From NCBI RefSeq assembly GCF_932276165.1, contig NC_063993.1, positions 4,040,001 through 4,104,000 on the forward strand: a stretch of DNA of 64,000 bases, written 5' to 3'. Source of the stretch: Plutella xylostella (lineage: Eukaryota; Arthropoda; Insecta; Lepidoptera; Plutellidae). The notes beneath the pieces are model-generated. The model did no database searches, was not told the DNA's origin, and was given only the letters and a program-made list of their open reading frames with translations. The position numbers were made by a program, and so were the translations under genes. Positions 1 to 11,100 of this stretch are shown here, in pieces; positions within the stretch are counted from its first letter, which is position 1; every line of letters starts with the position of its first letter.

Positions 1-90
1 TAACCTGTATTATCGTTTGAAAAATTGGACCCCTAAACAATCTTGTCATCATGGTTTTTGTTACTTTGGTTCGATTTATGTTTGTCTCCA

Positions 91-266
91 CTATTCTTTC
101 CATCTACAATCATAGGTCGGCATCAATATGGCCACTTTGGCCTGAGCTGTTGCAGCTCGGAACAGCTCTATGGTGGACATATTGAACCATTCAGCGAGGT
201 TCTGTAGCCAGTGCGTTCTTCTAGGGCCAGGTCTTCTCTTGCCTTGAATTTTCCCTTGGTGTATCA
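91..266 (-). pseudogene. 3' fragment of a non-LTR retrotransposon reverse-transcriptase ORF
   Basis: On the minus strand about 55 codons read through to a stop at 93-91. They contain QGKIQGKRRPGPRR, then HWLQNLAEWF and ELFRAA. I recognise this arrangement as the C-terminal tail of endonuclease/reverse-transcriptase ORFs of RTE-like retroelements common in Lepidoptera. A stop lies immediately upstream in the same frame, so only the end of the ORF survives. It is a dead, 5'-truncated copy. The clade assignment is from memory of the family. Confidence 0.7.
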
Positions 267-470
267 ATTACCACCATCACAAAATGTTATTTATGAAATA
301 TGAATTCCGCAATTTCAAATCCAATTCAAAATGGCGACCCTATCTTAGGACAGGCGACACCTATCGCGCTAATCGATGACCGCCAGCCACGCGGCGCCGG
401 CGCAGTCGCGCGCGCATCGCTCCACCGCGAAACCTGACCAGGCGGCCTGGGCTACCTAGAGTAGAGGTCG
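267..470. other. GC-rich patch in AT-rich flank
   Basis: No gene is seen here. About 360-455 is strikingly GC- and CpG-rich (runs such as CGCGGCGCCGGCGC) compared with the surrounding AT-rich DNA. It could be a promoter or 5' end of a neighbouring gene outside the window, or the GC-rich head of a mobile element. No ORF or splice signal allows a choice. Confidence 0.3.
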
Positions 471-534
471 ATCTACATATATACATTATGTGTAAAAAGT
501 ATCGGGATTATATCCATAAAACAAAAAACGTTTG

Positions 535-640
535 TTATTCATCCAAATTTATTTTATCACCTTCAAAGTATGCTCCTTCAGAGACGATACACATACGCCA
601 ACGAATTATCAAATCATCACAACATTTTACATTTTCATAA
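535..640 (-). pseudogene. mariner-like transposase C-terminal remnant
   Basis: The minus strand ends with codons for RWRMCIVSEGAYFEGDKINL, two more residues and a TAA at 537-535. This matches the C-terminal YFEGD block of mariner-family transposases as I know them. The flank at about 480-515 (AAAAAGTATCGGGA) looks like the adjoining terminal repeat. Only about 35 codons remain, so the element is inactive. Confidence 0.65.
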
Positions 641-840
641 ACGCTATTTTCATAGTTTTTTTATACATTAGTACTCGCGGCGATTTTTCCTTATTGTCTA
701 TATAATATATAATCCCCGAAGGGGTAGTCAGAGGTGACCTGCAAGTGAGTCACCCGCTTTTCGTTATACATTTGCACTCAGGAGATAGGTCACGAGACTC
801 ACAAGCAGTATCGCAGTTTTGGAATGGGCACAATGCACAT

Positions 841-1489
841 TAGGCTGTCCCGTCAGACCTTTTTTTATATTATATTTCCCTTGCACAAGTCCTCTTAAAA
901 GTTGCGTATTGGGTCATATATAATCAAATAGTTTTATTATTTAAAAAAAATATCTTCAGGGCTCTACCGATGTTCAAACTTTCAAAATTTTGCATTTTTT
1001 TTTAATATCCACCATACATTTTTTTAACTTTTGTACAAAAATTAACACAATAATGTGCTATTATAGTGTTTGTGAATATAATAACAATAAATGTCAAGAT
1101 CATCATATCATCGATTTTTGGATCAAAACTTCAATTTCAATCCAATAAAGAGCGAGTTACTCAATTACTGAAGTTTAACTTATAAAAATATCTAAAATTT
1201 AAAAGATATCCCTTTAACTAACAAATTTATAGCTATTACTTAAAACACTTCATTGTTTTATCGATTATTTTGAAATGTTCTATCGATTATTTTGAAACGT
1301 GTGTTGGTATTATTTTTTTTTGTATGAAAGTTACTAAAATTCGAAGTGAGGTAGAGCCCCCAAGATAACATGATATTCTATTTTTATTAGATATTTCGTA
1401 ATCAGTGTAATATTACGCAAGTTTTGGTGCCTCTTGTGATACTGTAAGCTAGAAAACGAAATTTCCCCATACTACGACGGGACAGCCTA
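841..1489. mobile_element. 649-bp non-autonomous DNA transposon with 14-bp terminal inverted repeats
   Basis: The ends are perfect inverted repeats: TAGGCTGTCCCGTC at 841-854 and its complement at 1476-1489. The flanks ATGCACAT (833-840) and ATGAACAT (1490-1497) are an 8-bp target duplication with one mismatch. The interior is AT-rich with no ORF, so this is a non-autonomous element. An 8-bp duplication fits hAT-like or similar superfamilies, but the terminal bases are not diagnostic. Confidence 0.75.
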
Positions 1490-1499
1490 ATGAACATAG

Positions 1500-1756
1500 G
1501 GTACACATGTAGAAAACTAGATGTGCAGGTTTCCTCACGATGTTTTCCTTCACCGTAAAAGCACGTGGTTTTTTATTTTTTTATTTATTGAATTATATAG
1601 GTAATAATAATACATAAGAAAAAAACAAGCTTAAGGATACTACAATAATTGTATGTACTTAAATTTCTTATTTCTAAAGAATTCATTGGTACATGGCTGG
1701 ATTCGAACCCACGACCTCACGAATAAAAGTCGAGCGTCATATCCGTTCACCACCAC
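1500..1756 (-). repeat. tRNA-derived SINE (minus orientation)
   Basis: Read on the minus strand there is a tRNA-like head with a B box (GGGTTCGAATCC near 1690-1702). It is followed by the body ACCAATGAATTCTTT and, later, ACGGTGAAGGAAAACATCG. The same body is found in the SINE copies at 15373 and 59062. The head differs from theirs, so this is a sister subfamily. Confidence 0.6.
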
Positions 1757-1757
1757 G

Positions 1758-1890
1758 CTGCTATACTTACTGACAAAAAACGAACGAACCGGAACTTTCG
1801 TGCAATCGCCACAACAACAAGATAAAGTCGGGGCTCGCGCAACGCGGCGGTCCGAAACTTAGTTTTTCGTCATATACAGTGACCCCCCTG
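1758..1890 (-). repeat. Copy of the GGGTCACTCT-type MITE family
   Basis: About 133 bp whose ends resemble each other in inverted orientation (TACTGACAAAAAACGAACGA on the left; the right end in complement reads GGGGGTCACTGTATATGACG). The interior contains TTGCGCGAG and a CAATCG segment, as in the copies at 37962 and 49861. No coding capacity. Confidence 0.65.
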
Positions 1891-3639
1891 GACCAAAGGG
1901 CATGGTCAACCTAGTCTCCTCTGTCGACGTGCATGCTAATAGTTTTGTTATAAACACTTACATGTATGCATGCATTTTTCTTACGACTTTTATTCCCGAA
2001 CGGATTTAATTGTCTTTCACTGAAAAGGTATCAAACGAAATTTCATAAATGTATGGAGAAACGGCGTGTGCAATGCCGATGTAGAGGGCCGAAGAATCGC
2101 ACTTGTGTTATGTTGCATCGCAGTCACTTCTATATTTAACAAAACTACTTATTTTATTTAATATTGTAAACCTATTAAATACATTAACTAACTATACCTA
2201 AACTATTACCTATTTTTTGTTACAAAAAATAAATGAACGTTTATTCAAATTCTTGTTTTGTAACTTCAATGGATTTGAATACGCACGCTTGCCGCAGTGC
2301 CCACGGCGACCCATTATTGTCTGATACGGTCCGTATAATTTATGAAATTATCAAAAATTATATTCCAGTAGTCACTGCCCAGTAGTTAGGTACCCATTGT
2401 TTTTTGTGCCCAACCCCAAAACAGGACCGAATAGAAGAAAAAAATGAACGCACGCGACACGCAAGGTACCCTACTGTTTGGAAAAAATAAGATCAATAAT
2501 GAAATCTCTGCCAGTTTGAATGCGGTATTAAACGGCTATAAATTATCCTAATATCGGTAAACTATGATTAACTCATAGGCGCCCGTCTGAGTTTTTATCA
2601 ACTCTTTGTTAAGAATAATTAGTTTTTTACGGTCTTTGTATTCTTTAACTTAAATGCGGTTGACCGCAGAAACGGTCATCGGTATTTAAACTGAAAAAAG
2701 GTTTTAGCGGAGTTAGGACAGTAATAAATAAGTAGGTACTTAAAAACTTTTTACAATACTCTGAACCTAAAAGTAGGTATAACTATAGGAAGGAAGCAAC
2801 ACCTACAAAATAGACACTAAGGAATGGTAAAAAAAAACATTAGCTTAGTACTAGTTACCTATACGAAAACGCAATGGTTTTTGTATAAAGGTAGCTGAGT
2901 TTTGAATATTACATTTCATCTAAATCCCTCAGATTTAGATTTACCTTTCTCGGTAGTTCAGAAGCTTGATATAACGAAAATGCTTCCCCATACAAAATAC
3001 TTGACTTACTTGTATGAGTAGGTATGGGAATTAGGTAAGTAAACAAAAGTTGATCAGAATAAAGAGCTCTCTGACCAAATTTCACTCAAAATACAGTGTA
3101 TTGTTTGTTTTTGACTCAAAATACAGTGTATTTATTTTATAGAGGACCAGTCCTGTGCCAAAAAAAAACATACATACCTCGTCCTTTTTTCGAAGTCGGT
3201 TAAAAACAAAGCGCTAAAGTGAACCTCATCAACCATACCAATCTCTAACTCCATCTCTGTTCTAGTATTGAAACTTTTCAGTGTATTCTGTGGCAACCGA
3301 CCGTTTTGTTTTTTATTGTTCCTCCGTCTAAAAGCTCGAGCCAGACTCGTCGCCTATAGAAGTTACAAAAACCTTACCTCATAACTTATAGATGGCGCTT
3401 TTCGTTGTATTCTAACAGACACTATTACGAGTAGCATCAAAATCCAGTAAATAAAAATACAAATCTGAGATTCGATAAATTCACAATTGAATATCATACA
3501 ATTAAAATATCAAAGACATGGTAAGTTTACCTACTTTTCGATATCTTGATATGTACGGTAAAGTACCTACCACGTTAGATAATCTTAAATTGTTTTTAAA
3601 ATATAGTCTTATTCGTTACGTTCTCTTAAAGCAGTCAAC
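1891..3639. other. Upstream flank of gene 1, no gene seen
   Basis: AT-rich DNA with short ORFs only. It holds a 20-bp direct duplication (GACTCAAAATACAGTGTATT-like, near 3083 and 3112). A repeat end, TTTTTTCGAAGTCGGTTAAAA at about 3184-3204, recurs in variant form at 37108. The promoter of the Ig-domain gene should lie near its 3' end (about 3450-3639), but no core element is clear enough to call. Confidence 0.5.
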
Positions 3640-3688
3640 ATGCGACTGCTAATAATTTGGTCTCTCATAATAACTGTGGTAAATGCAG
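3640..3688 (+). CDS. Ig protein exon 1: start codon and signal peptide
   Basis: The ATG opens a hydrophobic signal peptide (MRLLIIWSLIITVVNA). The exon ends GCA-G before the donor GTTAGT, leaving phase 1. That phase matches every following Ig exon, which supports this start. Confidence 0.8.
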
Positions 3689-6600
3689 GTTAGTTTCATA
3701 ATCAAAAGTGTATAAAGTGCTACGGTAAGCCGCAATGGGGTGACTCGGCATGTGATTCTGGATAACTATAACCATTGGACAACAAATAAATACAGTTTAA
3801 AAAATAAACAAATACAACCGTGTTGTTTGGCACATGGGCCAATAAAAAAATATCGGTGATAGAAAAATCCTCATGACCTCCATTACCCGAAATAAATGTG
3901 CCCACCACCTTGTACATTTTACACAATTTACACGATCAAATTTCATATCTAAGTAACTTTTTATTTTACAGAACCATCAAATGAAAACCAACTGGATCAA
4001 GTGCAAATCGAATATTTGCCATCCCGAAATTTCATAACTGACGATGTAACCGTCACAATAGGATCAAATAAGTACCGCCAATTCAAGGAATGTGTAGTAC
4101 AAACACCTGACGGTACAGAAATAAACCTTTCTGAGGGAGAAACTTTGCCAGGAGTCCAGCTCGCCACAGGGAAGAAAGTTGTTTGTGGAGTTAACGTGAA
4201 AGTATGTAGACCTTGGCGACAATCTAGGAGACTGGGTCCTAGTAGCCAAAGAGACATCCCAACAAGCTGAATTTGAGAGAAGGTTAAATTTCACAATTTC
4301 GAGTGTCGGTACGTTAAAATCTATGTAATTTTTTTAAATTTACATTGGTTTCCGTCATAATTTAGCGAAAATTTTATGGACTTAATTCAATAAAAAAAGA
4401 AAGGCTTCTACCTACTTGTATTTTTTCAGCATCACCAGGTTCAGACGAAAACCTTGACGCAGTCGCACCGCAAATTGAATATTTGCCGTCTAGAAACTTC
4501 GTGTCTAACGATGTAACTGTCACAATAGGATTAAATAAGTACCGTCAATTCAAGGAATGTGTAGTACAAACACCTGGCGGTACAGAAATAAACCTTTCCA
4601 AGGGAGAAACTTTCCTAGGAGTCCAGCTCGCCACAGGGAAGAAAGTTGTTTGTGGAGTTAACGTGAAAGTAGACCTTGGCGACAATCTAGGAGACTGGGT
4701 CCTAGTAGCCAAAGAGACAGCCCAACAAGCTGAATTTGAGAGAAGGTTAAATTTCACGATTTCGAGTGTCGGTATGTTAAATAATACCTAACGGTTTTAA
4801 TTTTACACAGTTTTTCTTCAGTCTTTCGGTAAATTTTATAGACGTCATTCAATCATAAAGGCAAGGCATCTACATGTATTTTTTCAGCATCCACAGGTTC
4901 AGACGAAAGCCTTGACGCAGTCGCACCGCAAATTGAATATTTGCCGTCTAGAAACTTCGTTTCTAACGATGTAACTGTCACAATAGGGTTAAATAAGTAC
5001 CGTCAATTCAAGGAATGTGTAGTACAAACACCTGACGGTACAGAAATAAACCTTTCCAAGGGAGAAACTCTCCCAGGAGTCCAGCTCGCCACAGGGAAGA
5101 AAGTTGTTTGTGGAGTTAATGTGAAAGTAGACCTTGGCGACAATCTAGGAGACTGGGTCCTAGTAGCCAAAGAGGCATCCCAACAAGCTGAATTTGAGAG
5201 AAGGTTAAATTTCACGATTTCAAGTGTTGGTATGTTTATATCTATTTTCATTCATTTCTTTTCCTTTTGCATTCTAATAATTATTTTTAATTATATCTAT
5301 ATGGTATTTAATATTTAATAGAGCATACATTATTTGTCAGAATCTACAGGATCAGATGAAAATCTTGACGCAGAAGTCGAAGCCCAAATAGAATATTTGC
5401 CGTCACAAAACTACACGTCTAACGATGTGACTGTCTTCATTGGAAGAAATAAAGCGCGTGCAACTGAAGAATGCCTGGTCAGATCACCGAAAGGTCAGCA
5501 AATCAGCCTCACTAAACATGAAACGTTACCAGGAGTTCAGTACGCAGCAGGAAAGAAGACTGTTTGTGGAGTGAATGTGCAGATGAAATCTGAAGATTAC
5601 GAAGGTGAATGGGTTCTCATAGTTAAAGAATCTACACATGGCACGCCGTTTGAAAGAAGACTTAAGTTTACTATTACAAGTCCAGGTATTCATCTTCATA
5701 TTATTATATTCTACTAGTAGTAAGTAATACTAGATTTAACTATTGAAAACTATGTAATTTTATCCGCAGGACCGGAGGAGGGCGATATAACTGAGGATAT
5801 TGTAAACACAGGGCCCATAACGTATTTACCATCAGAAAGCTATGAAACCACAATATTAAGTACTGTTAATGTAAGCATAGCAGCAAAAGCAAAAACTGGC
5901 ACTCTTGATTGTTCCCTAATAAATCCTCAAGGAATACAGGTTATTGTCGATGATGAAGAGAAACTAGAAGGAGTACAGGAGTATAAAGAGCATCATATAT
6001 CATGTGGTGTCACTATCAAGATGCTGTATCCAGCCTTTGCAGGCCAGTGGGTGTTGATAGCAAGGGAAAGCTACAAAGGCAAATTTACTGAAGAAAGACG
6101 TCTCAATTTCACAGTTGTCCTTATAGGTTAGTAATATTATATTCAATCATTATTTTATAAACGAGTCCCTAAACCTTGTGTTTGAAAGGTGTATTACGAA
6201 GTCCAGAAAATACCTACATATTTTAAAATTTCGGTCGGTATACTATCATTTCTTTTTTTTTGCTGTGCTTTAATTTTTTTTTTTAAACGGCGGATTTTTT
6301 ATATATTTTAAATAATTTTACGCACGCAAAGAGTTATTTTTATACCTTGTAGTTTTTGTTTCTACTTACATTACAATGCTTGCAAACATAATTATAATCC
6401 TGATAATCGTGTATGTATACACGTGTAGGTATATACGATATACCTATAGTAGAAATGATAAAAAATATAATAATATGAAGTTCATTGATATCATGACGTT
6501 TTAGTAGCTCTATCAATATAGATCTACTAAAGCAATTATGTTTATCTAGTCACGTAGAGATAATTGGTTGTAAACCTGTAATATTTTTTATAAATATTTG

Positions 6601-8168
6601 GTGTCTTTGATTATTTTATCTACATTACCGATGCTTGAAAATAAAGGATGTAAAAAAGGTACCTACATTCTAGGTGCTGGAGTACTGGGTATTGGGAGGT
6701 AGCTTCAAAAAATTTCAATAAGCATGAAGAGAGCGTGGTCACGTTGGTTGTTTTGAGAAATACGCTTTCAAGCGGAAATGATGGTTTTTAAGATTTTTTG
6801 TATAAAAGTACGCAAATTGCACACATCAAAGGTACTTACAGTGCGACAAACTTATCTGTTCCGGTGAGAGCGAACTAAATTGATCCGAAATTGATCCGAA
6901 TGAATTATATATTTATATATTATAGATTAGATGGGTTTATTAAAACCACAAGAGCGAATTACCACTACTGGCAAACTTAAAATCTCTCACCGGAACAGAT
7001 AAGTTTGTGGCACTGTACCGTTCACTGAGAGGTGGCGAAATAATTAATTATGAGTTTGAATATGAATAAAATAATTTCAGAACAAGTGGATACATTTCCC
7101 AAAGACGAATCAACAGTGACGAAAGGCAACGATCTTTACCTTCGCTTGGCCGAACAAGTTTTCCCTGGGGATACTTGCCTTATAGAAGCACCACTTCCCA
7201 CCCGAAAGGTGGACGTCATTAACCCAGAATACTGTGGGTTTTTAATCCGTTCAGTATCAGAAGAAGACCAGGGGCTCTGGAAGATCTCTTATGGCCTTGG
7301 AATAACAAAGAGAGCCACTTTCAATTTGACTGTCGCGAGTAAGTTTTATTTATTAATTATATACAGAACCGAAATTATGTAGTTTTGTCTTCTCACCCCT
7401 ACTACAGCTACCAGAAAAGACATAAATAAACTAAATTACGACGACTTGGGAATCTCGACTAATTACTTAATACGTAAATAGCATGTTTCCAACTATCCTA
7501 GGTTCCAGTTCTGAGGGAAGCACAAATAACTACAGAATCAGTCTCAGAAAACATCAATCTTTCAATGAGTACATTGGACCAGAGGAATCCCAATACTGCA
7601 TGATACAAGACCAAGACGGCTACACCGTCGCTGAGAACTTTGGACGCTGCAAACTGCAGCTGGGGCCAAATTACGATTACCAGAGTGGATGGTTGACTCT
7701 GAAAGTGGCTCTTCCGGGACAAATAAAGCTTTCGGAGTACCCACTCGATGTCACTATTGTTGGTAAGTTATGTTAAAAATTTCTTGGTTTATTGATAATT
7801 ATGATAGAGATAGCCATGTATCTGCTATCTGCACAGAAATTTTATATTTTTTGTAAAACTTACTATGTACTTACAGTATTATTTATGAAGGACAAGAACT
7901 TGATATCCCTTACTTCCTGTAGCAAACTAGGTTTGTATGTATTAATTTTACCTGTACCTATTAATTTTTCAGATCCAAAGCCCACAGTAAGTGTGGAAGT
8001 GAGAGAGGCGCAGCCCTCAATATTTCTGTCCTGCTCCGTCGCCCCTCATCTGGAAGTGAAGGTCTGCAAGTTCCGGAATCCAGCGGGAGAAGTCTTCATA
8101 GCTGCTGAAGGGGTGGGCCAAGATCGGTTCAGATATTACGGCAGAGGGGACAGGTATACATACTATGT

Positions 8169-8199
<31 letters not shown>

Positions 8200-11100
8200 C
8201 TAAATGAAACCTATTTACTGAAGTCGGCCATAAGGGACTTATTCAGTTTTACCCTAACTGTGGGGGAGGCGCCGATAGGCGCCTTCACCCAGTTAAAAAG
8301 AGAGACCTACCTAAGTGACCCGTCACCAGATGGAGGTGGTGAGAACCGGCCAGGAATGTACCTGACGCGGGTATAGTACCTGTTTTGGTGGAGAAGGATC
8401 CTAGCCCTACGATTCGGACCGGCAAAAGGCCGAGTCCGAGTGTGAGTCCCTCCCCCGGGTCTGGGGCGGGGTGTGTAAAAGTTAAGTGGGACAGTTGCCG
8501 AGGCAGGGGTCGGGGAGTCAAAGGTTTGCAACTCCCTAATACGGACAGTGATCTCATCGTCCGGGTCACAGAGAACGTGTCTCGGACGACGTCGCCTCTG
8601 TTTGAACTCAGGGAAAACGTGATAGTTAGCCGGTTTGCTAATTAGTGGGTTCATGTGATTAACCGCTTGGTCGAAGTAGCGGTTTGAGGAGACTTTGAGA
8701 TACTGTCGGATAGTAGGGATTTGCAAATCTTTGTGCAAGTTGAAATTGCGGACGTACCAAGGCGCGCCTGTCGCCCTGCGCAGAAATCTATTTTGGATTG
8801 CTTGTAAAGAATTGATATATCTGTTCGAAGCATGAGCAAACACTACGCTAGCGTAGGTCATGACGGGTCTTATGCAAGTTAGATAGAGTCTCACTTTGCT
8901 GCGTAGTGAGAGCTTTTTGCTTCGAAACAGAGGAGTTAGTCTTCCTAAATAGAGAGAAGCTCTATTCCTAACCCTACGTATATGACTAGCAAAAGACAGT
9001 CTGCTATCGAAAGTGACACCCAGATATTTGACATGGTCGGACCAAGGGATAGGCTTGCCGAACAGAGTGATGTTGGGTTGAGGAGCAGTGTTGGGCCGGC
9101 GGAGAGCCCGTGAAAAGTACACTGCGGTACTTTTCTCCGGGTTCACCTCCATTCTCCATTTGCGAAACCATTCGCCGAGGGCGTTGGTTGCGCTTTGGAG
9201 ATGCCCGTGCTGGACTTTGCCTTTAAACCTATCCCTTAAGTAGATCGCTGTGTCGTCAGCATATAATGCTAGCGACACATGCGTATGTCTGGGGATGTCA
9301 CTTGTGTATAAGGAGAAAAGAAGAGGAGCTAGAACTGACCCTTGCGGGACACCTGCACGAATCGGATGAAGAGATGATCTGGAACCCTCGACGCGAAACT
9401 GGAAGTACCTGTGGAGCAAGAAACTGTGGAGAATAAGCACTAACCGATCCGGGATGCCTAACGTGAAGAGCTTAAAGATGAGGCCGTTGTGCCACACCTT
9501 GTCGAAAGCCTTCGCTATGTCGAAGAAGAGAGCTGCAGTGCCTTTCGGCCTCTTCCTATGGAAACCATCTAAGATGTATTCCGTGATACGATGAACCTGG
9601 TTGACGCAAGAGTGCTGGGCCCTAAAACCAAATTGTTCGTTGGGGATGAGGCCCTGAGCGTATGCTATCTTTTTGAGCCTGTCGGATAGCAGCCGCTCAT
9701 AGACCTTACCTAAGGAAATTAAAAGACTGATGGGGCGGTAACTAGAAGGTAAATTTCTAGCTTTGCCAGTTTTATGTATTCCTATGACGTCTGCTATTTT
9801 CCAGAGGTCTGGAAAATAGCAGTTCGCCATAGCTGAATTAAATATGGTTACTAGTAAGAGGATAAGCGAGGCTGAGAGGTTCTTAAGGACTCTGTTGGAG
9901 ACGCCATCAGAGCCAGGAGCCTTCTTGCAATGAAGGTCCCTTATGACTAACTTAACTTCGGATACCGTCACGAGGTCGAGAGAATCTACTGGAGGTAAGC
10001 TAACCCTACGTCCTACTTCCTCGTCTACGACTTGGATGAATGTGCTGTCGGGATGCTCTTCCGAAGGAGAGCATTGCGCCTCTAGACTTAGGGCGAGACA
10101 TTCAGCCTTTTCATCGTCGTCGAAGGCGAGGGAGTTATCAGGTTTCGACAGGGGGGGCATGTCTACTACGGTATCCGATTTAAGCGCGCGTGTAAGACGC
10201 CAGAAAGCAGTGTGGGTTGGCCTAATATCATCCAGCAGGCTATCCCACCGCTCTGAACGTAGAGCCTTCATCCTAGATTTGCATTTGAGATGCAGAGAGC
10301 GGAGCCTATCCTTGTTTTCCCTACTTGGAAAGAGGTCGTGTGCCCTAGTGGCGGCGTGCTTTGCCCTGAGCAGGGCCTTCATATCATCAGGCAACCTCCA
10401 ACGATGAGGGGTCATCGCAGGAACCCGCCTGGTGCAGTCAGTGATGACTGTTTGAAGGTGACCGCTCAAGGCATTGATCGCCGTATCTATCTCTACTGTG
10501 GAGTTAATTTGAGAAGGTAAGTTTGCTATGTCAGAAGGACTAGCCGAACCTAAACGCTGACTAAGCCTATCCCAGTTAGTTATGGTTTTGGTAGGAGAGA
10601 AGAGGGAGTTGGCATCTCCGAGACCCAGTATGACCGGTCTGTGATCGGAGTCAAGCTCGTGTATTACCTCTAGCTTATTTAAAGAAAGAGAAATGTTCTT
10701 TAAAAGTGCAATGTCTAAAATGTCTGGCTGATGCTCAGGATTGAATGGATAATGTGTAGGCTCCATTGGAGCCACCACATCAAACATGTATTCATCCATG
10801 AAATTAAAAAGAATATAACCGTTTGGGTTATTGACTCTACAGTTAAAAGATTTATGTTTACTGTTAAAATCCCCTGCAAGTATGACATTATTCCCCATAT
10901 CCAAAAGTGACTTAAGGTCCTCAGTTTTAATTACTTTTCCTGATGGCTGATAGCAAGAGGCAATATACAGATCCGGATGTCCGGTCATAGCCAGCCTGCA
11001 CACTGAGGCCTCGAGGCTGACAAGCTCCGGGGTATTGACACAACAGACATGAAGTCCACTACGGTAGTAGATAAGTGTACCACCGAGGGTGGACGACAGT

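Noticed and set aside
9943..10520. Plus-strand ORFs inside the LINE
   Set aside because: Antisense shadows of ORF2 reverse transcriptase.
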